From CAYWOS01 sp964459985 (lineage in GTDB: Bacteria; Bacillota; Clostridia; Christensenellales; Aristaeellaceae): a DNA stretch of 64,000 nt. Each line of letters opens with the position of its first letter. Within the stretch, counting starts at the first letter, position 1. The position numbers and the translations under genes are program-made. Shown piece by piece: positions 32,297 to 41,682 of the stretch. The DNA is taken from contig CAYWOS010000009.1 in the NCBI GenBank assembly GCA_964459985.1, positions 21,077 through 85,076 of the forward strand, in the 5' to 3' direction. Below the pieces are notes generated by a model. That model was not told the origin of the DNA and did no database searches. It worked only from the letters and a program-made list of their open reading frames with translations.

Positions 32297-33381
32297 GCGT
32301 ATGGGTGCTCGTCGCGGTCTTCGCGCTGCTCGCCGAGATCCAGCATATCCTCATCCGCCGCAGCGCGCTTCCGCGCATCCGGTACAAGCGCTATTTTTCG
32401 GCGCGCGAGGCGTTCGAGGGCGATGAGATCGAATTGATCGAGGTCATCCGCAACGATCGCTTTTTGCTGATCCCGTGGCTGCGCGCCGAAACCAAGGTAT
32501 CGCCCAATCTGCGCTTCGGCCGGCAGGAAAACCTCGATATCCGCGCGACGGCGTATCACAAGAGCGTGTTCCTGCTGATGCCCTTTCAGCAGGTGACGCG
32601 GCGGCATCGGGTCACGCTGATGCGGCGCGGGCAGTACGATCTGGGGCACGTCGCGCTGACGGTGGGCGATCTGATGTCGCTCGGGCTGGACACCGCCGAG
32701 CTTGCCTTTCCCGACGCCGTGATCAACGTATACCCGAGGCTGTTAAGCCCCGACGCCGTGCCGCTCCCCATCTCCAAATTGCAGGGCGATCTCGTCGTGC
32801 GGCGGCATCTGATCGCCGATCCCTTCCTCGTCAACGGCATCCGGCCCTATCAGATCGGCGACAACCGCCGTGATATCCATTGGGGCGCGACGGCGCGCAC
32901 CGGGCAGATGCAGGTGAAAACGCACGATTACACCGCCGACACGCGCCTGATGATCGTGCTCAACGGGCAAATGCGCCCCGATCAATGGGGCGAACTGATG
33001 GATTACGAAACGGACGTGATCGAGCGCGGGCTGTCGCTCGCCGCGACCGCCGCCGCGCGCGCGCTGTCATGCGGCGTTCCCGTCGGCTTCGCCGCCAATC
33101 TGCCCTTTCTTGAGGAAAAGGAATGCGCGCGGCTGTCGCCCGCGTGGCACGCGGCGCGGCTTGAGGAAATGCTGCTCGCGCTGTCGCGGATTCGGATCGT
33201 CCGTGTCCGGCGCTTTCCCACGCTGCTGGACGATCTGACGGCGCTGCGCGATACCGATTTCCTGATCCTCTCGCCCTATCTGGACGCGGAAATCGAGGAA
33301 AAAGCGGACGCGCTCAAGCAGGCGGGCAATACCGCTACGTTTTGTCTGATCGAGGCGGAGGCGCGCGAGCATGAAAATTGA
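32293..33381 (+). CDS. DUF58 (VWA-like) protein
   Basis: 362 residues, with one hydrophobic N-terminal segment (about residues 3-19). The DUF58 signature is INGIRPYQIGDNRRDIHWGATARTGQMQVK, followed by a VWA-like region (LMIVLNGQM). The ATGA start overlaps moxR. DUF58 proteins are partners of MoxR ATPases, probably client or adaptor proteins at the membrane. The function is unknown. Confidence 0.85.
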
Positions 33382-34642
33382 TTCAAAAACTTTCCTGAAC
33401 AAATCGCTTGTCGCGCTGACGCTGCTGCTGGGCGTTTCGCCCGTTTTCTTCATGCTCGGCGCGGGGCTTTTACCCGATCATCCCGCGTATTGGTATCTTT
33501 TCCCCTGCGCCGCGTGTCTGCTGGGCATTCTGTCCTATATCGTTCCCGACAGGCATCGCATGGCGTGGACGGCGCTTTCCGCCGTCCTTCTGACGGCGGC
33601 GGGCCTGATCCTGCTGCTGCCGCTCGGCGTTCTGCCTTTCTTTCTGCTGCTCGCGGCGCTGATCCTTCTGTTCCTGCTGCCGCCGGCCTATCGCAGGCCG
33701 CTCGGCGCGGAATGGCCGATCTCGGTATGGGCGACATGCCTGTGCGCGCATCTGGCCGCCAATCTGATGTCGGGAAGCGGCAGCGCGTTCGCGCCCGTCC
33801 GCACGCCGCTGACCGTCGCGTTCGCGCTCTTCGCGCTGTCCGGCGCGCTGCTGATCAATTATATCTCGCTGCGCGGCGGCATGGGCGGCGACACGCGCCC
33901 GCCCAAGACGATCAGGCGGCGCAACATGCTGGCGACGGCGCTGATGTACGCGCTCGCGCTGATCGCCGCGCTGTGGGACACCGTCGCGCGCGCGCTGCAG
34001 GCGGCGGTGGATTTCATCAAGTATATCATTTTCACCGTCCTCGATTTTATCGCCGGCCTCTTCCCCGAGCAGGGCGCGCCGGGCGACGGCGGCGGCGGCG
34101 ACATGGATCTGTCGGCGTTGATGGGCGAAGCGCCTCCCGAACCGAGCGCCTTCGCGCGCCTGATGGAGAAAATCTTCATCGGCATCGCCGTCGCGCTGGC
34201 GGCGGCGGCGGCGCTGTTTTGCCTTTTCCTGATCGGGAAAAAGCTCGTCAGGCTCCTGAAAAAGCTGCTCGCGCGCCTGCGCGAGTACGCATCCTCGGTC
34301 GGCGAAGGCTACACCGATCAGGCGGAGAGCACGTTCAGCCTCGAGCAATGGACGCAGGCCGCGCGGGAGGGCGTGGGCAGGCTGCTGCGCCGCCGCGAAC
34401 GCCCGACGCCGTGGAAGCAGCTCGACGGGCGCGCGCGCGTGCGGCGGCTGTACGCCGATTATCTGAAGCGCCGCCCCGCCGCGCCCGCCGACACCGCGCG
34501 CGAAGCGCTAATGCGCGACAAGCGTCTGCCCGCCGCGGGCGAGTTCGCCGCGCTGTACGACCGCGCGCGGTACAGCGCGCATGACATCGACCCCGCCGAC
34601 GCCGACGCCCTCCGCGCCCGCGTGGCGGACGAGGGGAAGTAG
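33371..34642 (+). CDS. Membrane protein with C-terminal DUF4129 domain
   Basis: 423 residues. Four to five membrane segments lie in residues 10-150 and one more at about 275-293, and a soluble C-terminal domain with RARVRRLYADYLKRR, SAHDIDPAD and a Trp-rich linker matches DUF4129. Homologous proteins in MoxR-DUF58 clusters usually carry an extracytoplasmic transglutaminase domain between the membrane part and DUF4129; here that domain is absent. It overlaps the DUF58 gene by 11 bases. Confidence 0.7.
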   Translation: MKIDSKTFLNKSLVALTLLLGVSPVFFMLGAGLLPDHPAYWYLFPCAACLLGILSYIVPDRHRMAWTALSAVLLTAAGLILLLPLGVLPFFLLLAALILLFLLPPAYRRPLGAEWPISVWATCLCAHLAANLMSGSGSAFAPVRTPLTVAFALFALSGALLINYISLRGGMGGDTRPPKTIRRRNMLATALMYALALIAALWDTVARALQAAVDFIKYIIFTVLDFIAGLFPEQGAPGDGGGGDMDLSALMGEAPPEPSAFARLMEKIFIGIAVALAAAAALFCLFLIGKKLVRLLKKLLARLREYASSVGEGYTDQAESTFSLEQWTQAAREGVGRLLRRRERPTPWKQLDGRARVRRLYADYLKRRPAAPADTAREALMRDKRLPAAGEFAALYDRARYSAHDIDPADADALRARVADEGK

Positions 34643-34666
34643 GGGCGAAAAACGCCGACACAAAAC

Positions 34667-34704
34667 AAAGGGAGAGGCCTTGCATCGGAAGCCTCTCCCC
34701 TTTA
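34667..34704. terminator. Bidirectional terminator
   Basis: AAAGGGAGAGGC (34667-34678) pairs with GCCTCTCCCCTT (from 34691) around a loop of about 12 bases. It lies between the DUF4129 gene and the convergent isomerase gene. Confidence 0.7.
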
Positions 34705-34739
34705 TATTTGCGATCATCAACCGATCGGCATGGATCGCG

Positions 34740-35705
34740 TTACGCCCAGTACGCGTCGCCGGCCGACTCGAATATCATCACGTCCTGAAGGAATTTGATC
34801 GCCTTGCTCAAGCCTTCCTCGCCGCTCATCAGCCCGTCCTCGTGCTCGATGGACAGGTAATCGTCATAGCCGACCTGACGCAGCGCGCTGACGATATCCT
34901 TCCATACCTTGGCATCGTGCCCGTAGCCCACCGTGCGGAACAACCACGAGCGCTCGGGCACGCGGGTGAAATTCTTGGTATCGAGCACGCCGTTGACGGC
35001 CGTGTTCGCGCCGTCGATGGCGGTATCCTTGGCGTGGAAGAAGTAGATCGCCTTGCCCAGCGCCTTGATCGCCTGCGCAGGATCGATGCCCTGCCAGAAC
35101 AGATGACTGGGATCGAAGTTCGCGCCCAGCGTATCGCCCACGGCGGCGCGGATGCGCAAAAGGGTTTCGGGGTTATACACGCAAAAACCGGGGTGCATTT
35201 CAAAGGCGATCTTGTTGACGCCGTGCTCGCGCGCGAACGCCGCCGTCTTTTCCCAGTACGGAATGAGCACGTCGTTCCACTGGTACTCGAGGATTTTCTG
35301 ATAATCGGGCGGCCACGCGCAGGTGACCCAGTTGGGCGATTCGTCCTGTTTCGAGCCGCCCGGGCAGCCCGAGAACGTCACCACGCGGTCGACGCCGAGC
35401 TTTTCGGCCAGCAGCACGGCGTTCACGAAATCATCGTGATACATTTTCGCCGTCGCGCGATCGGGATGAACGGCGTTGCCGTGCGAGGACAGCGCGGCGA
35501 TCGACAAATGATGCCGTTTGAAGCAGTCCCTGAACTCGTCGAGCTTCTTTTGATCGTTCAGGAGAATCGAGGGATCGCAGTGCGCCTTGCCGGGATAACC
35601 GCCGCAGCCGACCTCGACCGCCTGCACGCCGCGTTGTTCGAGAAAATCCAGCGCCTGCGGGAGCGGACGGTCGCTCAGCGCCACTGCCAATACCGATAGC
35701 TTCAT
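34740..35705 (-). CDS. Sugar phosphate isomerase/epimerase (xylose isomerase-like TIM barrel)
   Basis: 321 residues. It is an AP endonuclease 2/xylose isomerase-type TIM barrel: VEVGCGGYPGK near residue 34, AALSSHGNA, VTFSGCPGGSK, NKIAFEMHPGF, GANFDPSHLFW and SIEHED, with Glu and His metal ligands at strand ends. Members handle sugars, inositols and hydroxypyruvate-like compounds. The substrate is not determinable. GGAGG lies before the ATG. It is a single-gene unit. Confidence 0.85.
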   Translation of the reverse strand: MKLSVLAVALSDRPLPQALDFLEQRGVQAVEVGCGGYPGKAHCDPSILLNDQKKLDEFRDCFKRHHLSIAALSSHGNAVHPDRATAKMYHDDFVNAVLLAEKLGVDRVVTFSGCPGGSKQDESPNWVTCAWPPDYQKILEYQWNDVLIPYWEKTAAFAREHGVNKIAFEMHPGFCVYNPETLLRIRAAVGDTLGANFDPSHLFWQGIDPAQAIKALGKAIYFFHAKDTAIDGANTAVNGVLDTKNFTRVPERSWLFRTVGYGHDAKVWKDIVSALRQVGYDDYLSIEHEDGLMSGEEGLSKAIKFLQDVMIFESAGDAYWA

Positions 35706-35723
35706 TTCTTTATCCTCCGTTCG

Positions 35724-36437
35724 TTATTTGTCACAGACGGCGAGCAGCCGCCTGATTTCGTCCTCGTTCAATTCGCGCCACTCACCGCGCTTGAGATCGC
35801 CCAGTTCCAACGGGCCGAACCGCACGCGGCGGAGCTGGAGCACCTGATGCCCGACGCTCTCGACCATGCGGCGCACCTGCCGGTTGCGCCCCTCGTGGAT
35901 GGTGATGAGCAGATCGGACGCGAACGTCTCGCAACGCACGAGGCGCGCTTTCGCCGGGCTGGTTTTCCGCCCGTCGAGCACCACGCCGCGGCAAAGCTGC
36001 GCGATTTCATCGCGCGTCACCTCGCCCGTCACGCGCGCGAGATACGCCTTGTCGATCACGTAGCGCGGATGCATCATTTTTTCGGCGAGCGCGCCGTCGT
36101 TGGTGAGCAGCAGCAAGCCCTCGCTGTCGTAATCGAGCCGCCCCACGGGGAACAGGCGCACGGGATAATCCCGGAAGCGGTCAAGCACCGTTTTGCGGCC
36201 TTCGGGGTCGGTCACGGTGGTGACTTCGCCCGCAGGCTTGTGGTACACGATGTATTTCTTCTGCGTCTGCGGACGGATCAGCCTGCCGTTTACGCGCACC
36301 TCGTCGCCCTCGTCCACCTGCACGCCCATTTCGGTGACCACCGCGCCGTTGACCGATACCTGCCCGTCCGCGATCATTTGCTCGGCGTGGCGGCGGCTGG
36401 CAACGCCGCAATCCGCCATGTATTTCTGAAGCCGCAT
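35724..36437 (-). CDS. rluB: 23S rRNA pseudouridine synthase, RluB/RsuA family
   Basis: 237 residues from the ATG at 36437, preceded by AAGGAG. An S4 RNA-binding domain (residues 1-58, LQKYMADCGVASRRHAE) precedes the catalytic domain with the active Asp in GRLDYDSEGLLLLTNDG (about residue 105) and HEGRNRQVRRM. RluB makes a pseudouridine in domain V of 23S rRNA. It ends the DUF2953-GerW-carboxypeptidase-RluB group common in spore-forming Clostridia. Confidence 0.9.
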   Translation of the reverse strand: MRLQKYMADCGVASRRHAEQMIADGQVSVNGAVVTEMGVQVDEGDEVRVNGRLIRPQTQKKYIVYHKPAGEVTTVTDPEGRKTVLDRFRDYPVRLFPVGRLDYDSEGLLLLTNDGALAEKMMHPRYVIDKAYLARVTGEVTRDEIAQLCRGVVLDGRKTSPAKARLVRCETFASDLLITIHEGRNRQVRRMVESVGHQVLQLRRVRFGPLELGDLKRGEWRELNEDEIRRLLAVCDK

Positions 36438-36529
36438 GATATCTCCTTCGTCACGCTCTTTTGTAGCGGAAAAACCAATAGCAGAGCGCCGACAGCAGAT
36501 AAACGCCGCCGACACCCCATTGTACACTG

Positions 36530-37630
36530 TCAGGGAGAAATTGTCCAGTATTTGATGATTCTGTCAAGCCCGTATCGAAAGGTGCGCCCGGGCGCGTCCT
36601 GCGCGACGACAAGCGGCACGGTCACAAGCGGCTCCCCGCCCTCCGACAGCGTGACGCTGCCGGCGACGTCGCCCGCCATGACGCCGCTTGACAGCTTGTC
36701 CGGCAGATCAAACGCGATATCGGGGTACACGCCGTTTCGCATCGGCGCGGCGATGTCGGACGCGGCGACCAGCATCACCGTTTCCCGGACGGCGCCCGTC
36801 ACGGCGACCTCGCGCACGGCGTCGCCGGCGCGGAAAACCGTGACGACGCGGTACTCGCTGAACGCCCTGTCCATCAGGCGCTTGGCCTCGTCGAACCAAT
36901 CGGGGCAGTTGAGCACGCAGCCGACCACCGTCATGCCCTCCCGCTCGGCGGCGAACACAAGGCATCGCCCCGCCGCCTTGGTGTATCCCGTTTTGACGCC
37001 CAGCGCGCCCTCGTAGGTTGAAAGCAGTTTGTTCTTGTTGACCAGCACGCGCTCGAACTCCTGTCCGACCCACGGCACCAGCATGCGCTGCGTGGAAACA
37101 ATCTTCCGAAAATCCTCGCGCATGAGCGCCTCTCGCGCGATCAGCGCCAGATCGTGCGCCGTGGTGTGATGATTGTCGGCGGGCAGGCCGTGCGGCGTCG
37201 AGAACACCGTGTTTTCACAGCCGATCTCCTCGGCGCGCGCCGTCATCATGCGGCAAAAATCAGGCACGCTGCCGCCCACGTGCTCGGCAATGGCGACGGC
37301 GGCGTCGTTGCCGCTCACCAGCATCAGCCCGTACAGCATTTCCTCCATGCGCAGCGTTTCGCCGCGTCCCAGATACATGCTCGTGCCCGGCACGCCGTAG
37401 GCGTTGTCCGACGTCGCGACCATGTCGTCCGGATCAGCGTTTTCCAGCGCCAGCAGCGCCGTCATCACCTTGGTGGTCGACGCCATCGGCAGCGCGATAT
37501 GCGCGTTTTGTTCGGACAGCACGCGCCCGGTTTGCATGTCGATTACCGTGCTGGATTTCGCGTCGGCGCGCGCCGAAATGGGCGTCAGGAGCAGCCCGAC
37601 GCCCAGCAGAATCGCAAGTCGCCGTCTCAT
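36530..37630 (-). CDS. D-Ala-D-Ala carboxypeptidase (DacB/DacF-type)
   Basis: 366 residues from the ATG at 37630, which overlaps the GerW stop by four bases. A signal peptide (residues 1-23, ending SARADA) precedes the class A low-mass PBP fold: SxxK as PMASTTKVMTAL, SxN as VSGNDAA, and KTG as LGVKTGYTK. It trims the terminal D-Ala of peptidoglycan peptides. The C-terminus ends in an amphipathic YGLDRIIKYW helix, the typical membrane anchor. Gene order next to GerW suggests a sporulation role. Confidence 0.9.
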   Translation of the reverse strand: MRRRLAILLGVGLLLTPISARADAKSSTVIDMQTGRVLSEQNAHIALPMASTTKVMTALLALENADPDDMVATSDNAYGVPGTSMYLGRGETLRMEEMLYGLMLVSGNDAAVAIAEHVGGSVPDFCRMMTARAEEIGCENTVFSTPHGLPADNHHTTAHDLALIAREALMREDFRKIVSTQRMLVPWVGQEFERVLVNKNKLLSTYEGALGVKTGYTKAAGRCLVFAAEREGMTVVGCVLNCPDWFDEAKRLMDRAFSEYRVVTVFRAGDAVREVAVTGAVRETVMLVAASDIAAPMRNGVYPDIAFDLPDKLSSGVMAGDVAGSVTLSEGGEPLVTVPLVVAQDAPGRTFRYGLDRIIKYWTISP

Positions 37631-38034
37631 TCGGTCGGCGCCGCCTTTTCCGGGAGCTTGCCGCCCTTGCGGCACAGTTCGAGCACGTCGTCGATCAATT
37701 GCGGGACGCACCCCGCCGCGCCCTCCCACGCGCTGACGCTCTGCGCCGGCAGCAGCCGCACGCTGTCGCCCGTGATCACCAGAAACCCGACCGGCTGCAC
37801 CGAAACGCCCGCGCCCGAGCCGCCCGCGAACGGAGACGCGTCGGGAGGCGGCGTTTTGCCGACGTCGTATTCACCGCCGCCGGCGACGAAACCAAAGCTG
37901 ACCTTGGATACGGGGATAACCGTCGCGCCGTTGCTCGCAGCGATCGGATCGCCGACGACAGTGTTCACGTCCACCATTTCCCTCAGGTTTTCAAGGGTCG
38001 TCGCCATCAATTCGTCAATGGGATGATGTTCCAC
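37627..38034 (-). CDS. gerW: GerW/YtfJ-family sporulation protein
   Basis: 135 residues from a GTG with AAGGAGG upstream. It starts HPIDELMATTLENLREMVDVNTVVGDPI, then PVSKVSFGFVAGGGEY and a Gly-rich AGGSGAGVSVQPVGFLVI, the GerW (YtfJ) pattern. It is a spore protein needed for normal germination in B. subtilis, and a good sign that the organism forms spores. It overlaps the DUF2953 gene by 28 bases and the carboxypeptidase by four. Confidence 0.92.
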   Translation of the reverse strand: MEHHPIDELMATTLENLREMVDVNTVVGDPIAASNGATVIPVSKVSFGFVAGGGEYDVGKTPPPDASPFAGGSGAGVSVQPVGFLVITGDSVRLLPAQSVSAWEGAAGCVPQLIDDVLELCRKGGKLPEKAAPTE

Positions 38035-38582
38035 GCCTTCTCCTCCTTACCCGCTTTCCGATACGCGCTTGCGCCAAGGGCGCAGGCTACCAGTAGATTG
38101 CCCAGCCGGAATCCGATTATGCACAGCCCGTCAAGCGCGTTTCTGCCGGAAAAATCAGGCAGCACGCGAATGCGGAAGGGATGCTTGAACGCGAGCGCCG
38201 ACAGCGCGGCGCACAGATACGCCGTCGCCGCCGCGCTGGGCGCGCCGACGCGGGCGCGCAGGCTGAACGCCTCGATCGACAGGCTTTTGCGCAGCATCCG
38301 CCGCGTCAGATTGCCCATGCGGACGGCGCGGAGCATGCGCAGCACGCGCCGAATCCACGCGGCGTCGTCGGCCTTTTGGCTTTCTCTTTGACGATCAAAG
38401 CGGAATTGCAGCTTGCCGCGCTCGTCGCGCAGCGTTTTCCATGGCATCCGGACGGCGAATCCCCAGATCGTCACGCCGAAATGCCCGCGCGCCGTATCCC
38501 CGCTACGGTACGTCACCGTCGCGCCCATACGGATCGGCGTGATCCACAGCATAAAGAAAAAAATGGCAATCCAGACAGGCAT
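38007..38582 (-). CDS. DUF2953 protein (YtfI-like)
   Basis: 191 residues from the ATG at 38582, six bases after GGGAGG; the ATG at 38588 touches that site and is rejected. An N-terminal membrane segment (VWIAIFFFMLWI) is followed by a strand-rich region and conserved GVTIWGFAVRMPWK, and a hydrophobic C-terminus. In B. subtilis YtfI sits next to YtfJ, as here, and a sporulation role is presumed. Function unknown. Confidence 0.75.
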   Translation of the reverse strand: MPVWIAIFFFMLWITPIRMGATVTYRSGDTARGHFGVTIWGFAVRMPWKTLRDERGKLQFRFDRQRESQKADDAAWIRRVLRMLRAVRMGNLTRRMLRKSLSIEAFSLRARVGAPSAAATAYLCAALSALAFKHPFRIRVLPDFSGRNALDGLCIIGFRLGNLLVACALGASAYRKAGKEEKAWNIIPLTN

Positions 38583-38733
38583 ACGCATCCTCCCGCGATA
38601 GATTGCGGCGAAACGGAACGGAATATGCGCGCCGGCAGGAAATCGCCCCGGCGCGGCGAATGTATGCATGTCCTTCGGCGATTCGCCGTCATCCCGCCGG
38701 GCGCAGCGCGCCGGCGTATAACGGGAGCGTTTC

Positions 38734-39861
38734 ATGACCGATTATCTTCGCGCAACCTCCGCCGACCGCGCCGCCATCATCGATTTCGGGAACATGGTGT
38801 TCAGCATGGCGCACAGACCGCATGATTTCAGGACGATGATCCCCAAGTTTTACGGCGACGGCAAGCCGTCCGAGGAAAAAACCTTTCTTGCCAAGGAAAA
38901 CGGCGTCATTCGCGCCATGGTTTCGGTGTACGAGCGTCCTCTCCGCATCGCGGGCGAAACGCTCAAGGTCGCGCTGATCGGCTCGGTCGCGTCGCATCCC
39001 TACGATCGCGGCAAAGGGCACATGTCGCGCCTGCTCCAAATGACCAACGAGGACGCCGCCGCGTCGGGCGTCGATTTCATGTCGCTGAGCGGCCAGCGAC
39101 AGCGTTACGGGCATTACGGTTACGAGCCGGGCATGACGACGATTTCCTTCACGATGGACGGCGACAATATCCGCCACTGCTTCAGCGATCTCGACGCCGG
39201 CAGCGTCACGATCAGTGAAATTACCGATTCGGGCGACGGGCGGATTGACCGCGCGTTTGAACTGTACGACCGGCAGCCGATCGCCGGAATGCGCACGCGC
39301 GAAAATTTCTTTGATACGGCGCGCACCTGGCACGCGCGGCTGCTCGCCGTCGAGGAAAACGGCGACATGATCGGTTATATTATTGACGGCAATCACGAAA
39401 TCGTATTGGAGGACGAAGGCAAGCTGCCGCTCGCGCTCAAGGCGTACAGCCGCGCGACGGGCGGCGGCAGCATCGAAATCCATTGCGCGCCGCACGAGGT
39501 AAAGCGCGTCAGCTTTCTGTCCGACGTTTGCGAAGGCATGGAAATCACCGCCGGACACATGACGCGCGTGATCCGTTTTGAGCGCGTCGTCAGCGCGCTG
39601 ATGAAGCTCAAATCGACGTATGCGCGGCTCGCCGACGGGCGCTTCGCGCTGGCGGTCACGGGCGGCGAAAGGCTGCTGATCGAAGTCAAAAACGGCGTCC
39701 CGCGCGTCGGGGCGACGGACGAAACGCCCGATCTGATCCTCCCCGCCCGCAATGCCGAAATGCTGCTGCTCTCGCCTTCCTCCCTCGTTCTGCCGCTCCC
39801 CGGCGCGCTCAAAAGCTGGCTGCCGCTCCCGCTCTTTATCCCGAGCGCCGATTGCTTCTGA
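38734..39861 (+). CDS. GNAT acetyltransferase (Eis-like)
   Basis: 375 residues. An N-terminal GNAT domain carries the acetyl-CoA loop ASHPYDRGKGHMSRLLQM (motif A, QxxGxG-like) and SGQRQRYGHYGYEPG, which matches Eis-type enhanced-survival acetyltransferases. The C-terminal half resembles the SCP2-like domain of that group (AHPDLILPARNAEMLL-type end). Such enzymes acetylate amines, including aminoglycosides in some bacteria. The substrate here is unknown. Confidence 0.8.
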   Translation: MTDYLRATSADRAAIIDFGNMVFSMAHRPHDFRTMIPKFYGDGKPSEEKTFLAKENGVIRAMVSVYERPLRIAGETLKVALIGSVASHPYDRGKGHMSRLLQMTNEDAAASGVDFMSLSGQRQRYGHYGYEPGMTTISFTMDGDNIRHCFSDLDAGSVTISEITDSGDGRIDRAFELYDRQPIAGMRTRENFFDTARTWHARLLAVEENGDMIGYIIDGNHEIVLEDEGKLPLALKAYSRATGGGSIEIHCAPHEVKRVSFLSDVCEGMEITAGHMTRVIRFERVVSALMKLKSTYARLADGRFALAVTGGERLLIEVKNGVPRVGATDETPDLILPARNAEMLLLSPSSLVLPLPGALKSWLPLPLFIPSADCF

Positions 39862-39933
39862 CCCGCGCCGCGCCCGCTCCGCCTGTTCGCGTTCGGGTTT
39901 TCTCTTGAATTTCTACACGGAACGCCTCCCGCA

Positions 39934-39967
39934 CCTGTCCGCGCGCCGCGCGATCGCCGCGGACAGG
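39934..39967 (+). terminator. Terminator after the GNAT gene
   Basis: CCTGTCCGCG (39934-39943) pairs perfectly with CGCGGACAGG (39958-39967); CTATTTG follows. Confidence 0.6.
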
Positions 39968-40014
39968 CTATTTGTTGACCGTCCGATAATATACTCAATA
40001 CTTAACCAATTCTA

Positions 40015-40043
40015 TTTACAAATCCGCTCATTTGTGATACGCT
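40015..40043 (+). promoter_or_regulatory. Promoter with overlapping palindrome for the DeoR operon
   Basis: TTTACA (40015-40020) and TACGCT (40038-40043) with a 17-base spacer. A perfect ACAAAT-6-ATTTGT inverted repeat (40018-40035) fills the spacer, so a repressor bound there would block RNA polymerase. Confidence 0.6.
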
Positions 40044-40074
40044 GTCCGGGAGACATCATAAAGGAGATATCCCG

Positions 40075-40830
40075 ATGCGTTCGATGCGGTTGGAGGATAT
40101 GGAGCGATTCGTCTGCGCGCGCGGTTTCGTGCCGATGGACGAGCTGTGCGGGCATTTCGGCGTTTCCATGAACACGGTCAGGCGCGATATCGCCGAGCTG
40201 CTCAAGCGCGGCGCGGTGGAAAAGGTCTACGGCGGCGTGTCCGCCAAGCGCGCCGGCGCGCTGACGCCCTATCCCGTGCGCCATATCCGCAACGAGACGG
40301 GCAAAAAGCGCGTGGGGCAGTCCGCCGCCGAGTTGGTGCGCGATGACGACGTCATCTTCATCGATTCGGGCACGACGACGCTGCACATGGTCGAAGGGCT
40401 GCGCGACCGGCGCAACCTGACCATTGTGACGCACAGTCTGCTGGTGATCTCCGAGGCGTCGCAGATCGCGGATATCAAGGTGATCGTGCTGCCCGGGCAG
40501 CTTTTCCGCGATACCGGCTCCTTCACGGGCGCGGACACGGCGGATTTTTTGAGCCGGTACAACATCGATACGGCGTTCATGGCGACGTCGGGCATATCGG
40601 CGCAGGGCGGCGTCACCAATTCCTCGCCGCTCGAACTGGAGATCAAGCGCATGGCGCTGCGCCAGTCCAAGGACGCCGTGCTGCTCATGGACAAGACGAA
40701 ATTCGGGCACTGCGGGCTGCTCACCTACGCGCCGCTTAAAGCCTTCTCGCGCGTCGTCACCGACGAAACGCCCGAGGAAACGTGGCGCGAGCTGCTCGCC
40801 TCGGCGGGGGCGGCGCTCAAACAGGCGTAA
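40075..40830 (+). CDS. DeoR/GlpR-family transcriptional regulator
   Basis: 251 residues. A DeoR helix-turn-helix (residues 5-58; DELCGHFGVSMNTVRRDIAEL) is followed by a sensor domain with DSGTTTLHMVEGL and GADTADFLSRYNIDTAFMATSG. DeoR proteins bind phosphorylated sugars as inducers. The gene directly precedes a nucleoside phosphorylase, which would release ribose- or deoxyribose-phosphate, so control of that gene is likely. A palindrome lies in its own promoter. AAGGAG precedes the ATG. Confidence 0.9.
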   Translation: MRSMRLEDMERFVCARGFVPMDELCGHFGVSMNTVRRDIAELLKRGAVEKVYGGVSAKRAGALTPYPVRHIRNETGKKRVGQSAAELVRDDDVIFIDSGTTTLHMVEGLRDRRNLTIVTHSLLVISEASQIADIKVIVLPGQLFRDTGSFTGADTADFLSRYNIDTAFMATSGISAQGGVTNSSPLELEIKRMALRQSKDAVLLMDKTKFGHCGLLTYAPLKAFSRVVTDETPEETWRELLASAGAALKQA

Positions 40831-40902
40831 AGAACCGCGACGCGCGCGGCGCGCCCAACCTAAACGGTTCCCTTTGAACAAACATCGGCGAAGGAGCGAC
40901 GT

Positions 40903-41682
40903 ATGTGGCGATATCCTGACGACGACACGCAGCCCGTTTTCACGGCGAAGGATCAGCTTTTGAGCGCGCATCGGGGCTGCCGTTTGACGCTGCCCGAGAC
41001 GGCGATGATCTTTTTTATGGGACGCGCCGTGGAATACGTCGCAGAACAGTACGGCGGGAGCGAATACGCCGAGCGATTTCCGCGATTCCTCAATCGCTGT
41101 CCGATCTGGAAGCTCAAAGAACCCGATCTTTGCTTCCTCGACGGCGGACGGGGCGCGCCGCAGGCCGCCGACACGGTCGAAACGCTGGCGGCGCTCGGCG
41201 TGAAAACCATCCTGTGCGTTGGCATGTTCGGCGCGTTCAGCCCCGCCGTTTCATGCGGCGAGATCATCGCGCCGCGTCGGGCATACGTCGAGGAAGGCAC
41301 GTCGCTGCACTACTGCGATCAAATCGAGTTTGCCGAGCCGGACGCGGCGCTGCTCGACGCCGCGCGAACGCCCGGCATAAAAACGCATCCCATCGTATCG
41401 ACCGACGCCGTGTACCGCCAGACATTCTACAAAGAAGCGCTGTGGCGCGAAAAGGGCGCGGTCGGCGTTGATATGGAAACCTCCGCCGCCTTCAGCGTCG
41501 GGAAGTACCTCGGGCTGCGCGTCGCAGCGCTCCTGATGGCGTCCGACGTTCACCCGCTCGCCCCCGATCAGCCCAAATGGGACTGGAAAATGACAGACGA
41601 CATGCGCCGGAACCTTTGCGACCGGGCGATCTGTCTGGCGCGCGGCATAACGAACCCGAAAGGGACGGATTCTGCGATATGA
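40903..41682 (+). CDS. Nucleoside phosphorylase (PNP/uridine phosphorylase family)
   Basis: 259 residues. It has the family pattern: TILCVGMFGAFSPAVSCGEIIAPRRAYVEEGTS phosphate and substrate region, IVSTDAVYR, and the signature VGVDMETSAAFSVGKY. The group cleaves nucleosides with phosphate to free base and (deoxy)ribose-1-phosphate. The start follows AAGGAG. It comes after a DeoR regulator (gap 72 bases) and overlaps a small Cys-rich gene by four bases. Confidence 0.8.
   Translation: MWRYPDDDTQPVFTAKDQLLSAHRGCRLTLPETAMIFFMGRAVEYVAEQYGGSEYAERFPRFLNRCPIWKLKEPDLCFLDGGRGAPQAADTVETLAALGVKTILCVGMFGAFSPAVSCGEIIAPRRAYVEEGTSLHYCDQIEFAEPDAALLDAARTPGIKTHPIVSTDAVYRQTFYKEALWREKGAVGVDMETSAAFSVGKYLGLRVAALLMASDVHPLAPDQPKWDWKMTDDMRRNLCDRAICLARGITNPKGTDSAI

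Noticed and set aside
36440..36580. A 38-codon frame ending in a hydrophobic segment between the carboxypeptidase and rluB
   Set aside because: It overlaps the end of the carboxypeptidase gene, would need a TTG start with no ribosome-binding site, and the carboxypeptidase already has a normal amphipathic C-terminus, so a frameshift is not needed.
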